This document shows positions 34,386 through 34,468 of a stretch of 34,468 nucleotides of DNA, in pieces. Location of the stretch: contig NZ_RAUX01000034.1 of assembly GCF_013464485.1 (NCBI RefSeq), positions 68,033 to 102,500 on the forward strand, given 5' to 3'. Under the pieces are notes generated by a model, which saw only the letters and a program-made list of their open reading frames with translations, did no database searches and was not told where the DNA came from. Origin of the DNA: Stenotrophomonas maltophilia (GTDB taxonomy: Bacteria > Pseudomonadota > Gammaproteobacteria > Xanthomonadales > Xanthomonadaceae). A program made the position numbers and the translations under genes. How positions within the stretch are numbered: the first letter of the stretch is position 1; every line of letters begins with the position of its first letter.

Positions 34386-34468
34386 CGGCGGTTTTTTCCT
34401 GGCAGCCCGGGAGCGCGGGCCTGATCGCCGGTTACCATAGACACCTGAGAAAACCGCGTCAAACCCTT
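34386..34468. other. Upstream region of the endopeptidase gene (window edge)
   Basis: The last 83 bases hold no gene. They probably contain the promoter of the endopeptidase gene; an AT-rich patch lies at about 34431-34437 (ttaccat). Confidence 0.4.

Overview
The window is a high-GC, densely coded chromosomal segment that looks like Stenotrophomonas, most likely the S. maltophilia complex. Three things point there: an Ax21-family outer-membrane protein, repeated GTAG-headed palindromes of the SMAG type in the gaps between genes, and an exonuclease III-like/ampG gene pair like the one known from that species. The segment is core chromosome. I see no transposase, integrase, phage gene, CRISPR array, tRNA or rRNA.

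Layout. 1-5900: tail of a histone H1/AlgP-like lysine-rich protein, a membrane protein with a glycine-rich tail, a YbaA-like DUF1428 protein, a secreted S9 peptidase divergent from ax21, an RcsB-like orphan regulator and a DUF6165 coiled-coil protein. 6000-10800: a TorF-type putative porin, an MFS exporter divergent from a LysR regulator, a YehS-like DUF1456 protein, a small secreted protein of unknown function and the YdfG-type dehydrogenase. 10800-15000: a SPOR (FtsN-like) protein behind argS, radC and a second RcsB-like regulator. 15195-19288: coaBC-dut-phosphomannomutase/phosphoglucomutase; the last is fused to a membrane-anchored N-terminal region of about 320 residues. 19289-19603 is the only long gap and is filled with palindromic repeats. 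19604-27554 (minus): a complete kdpFABCDE potassium-uptake operon with a recognisable KdpE-type operator upstream of kdpF. 27729-30031: a secreted coiled-coil protein, pyrE, and exonuclease III. 30028-34385: ampG, a 76-residue ribbon-helix-helix-like protein, anmK and a MepM-like M23 endopeptidase.

How the genes work together. The right end groups cell-wall turnover functions: an endopeptidase that cuts peptidoglycan, the AmpG permease that imports anhydro-muropeptides, and AnmK, which returns anhydroMurNAc to metabolism. In Stenotrophomonas AmpG also feeds the L1/L2 beta-lactamase induction signal. The kdp operon is a self-contained potassium-scavenging module with its own sensor kinase and regulator. 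coaBC, dut and the mutase supply coenzyme A, dUTP control and sugar phosphates for surface polysaccharide.

I found no clearly novel multi-gene defence or mobile system. The points most worth a second look are the KdpE-like operator, the membrane-anchored mutase, the composite inverted-repeat/SMAG block at 19.3-19.6 kb, the two RcsB-like orphan regulators, and the small RHH-like protein between ampG and anmK.
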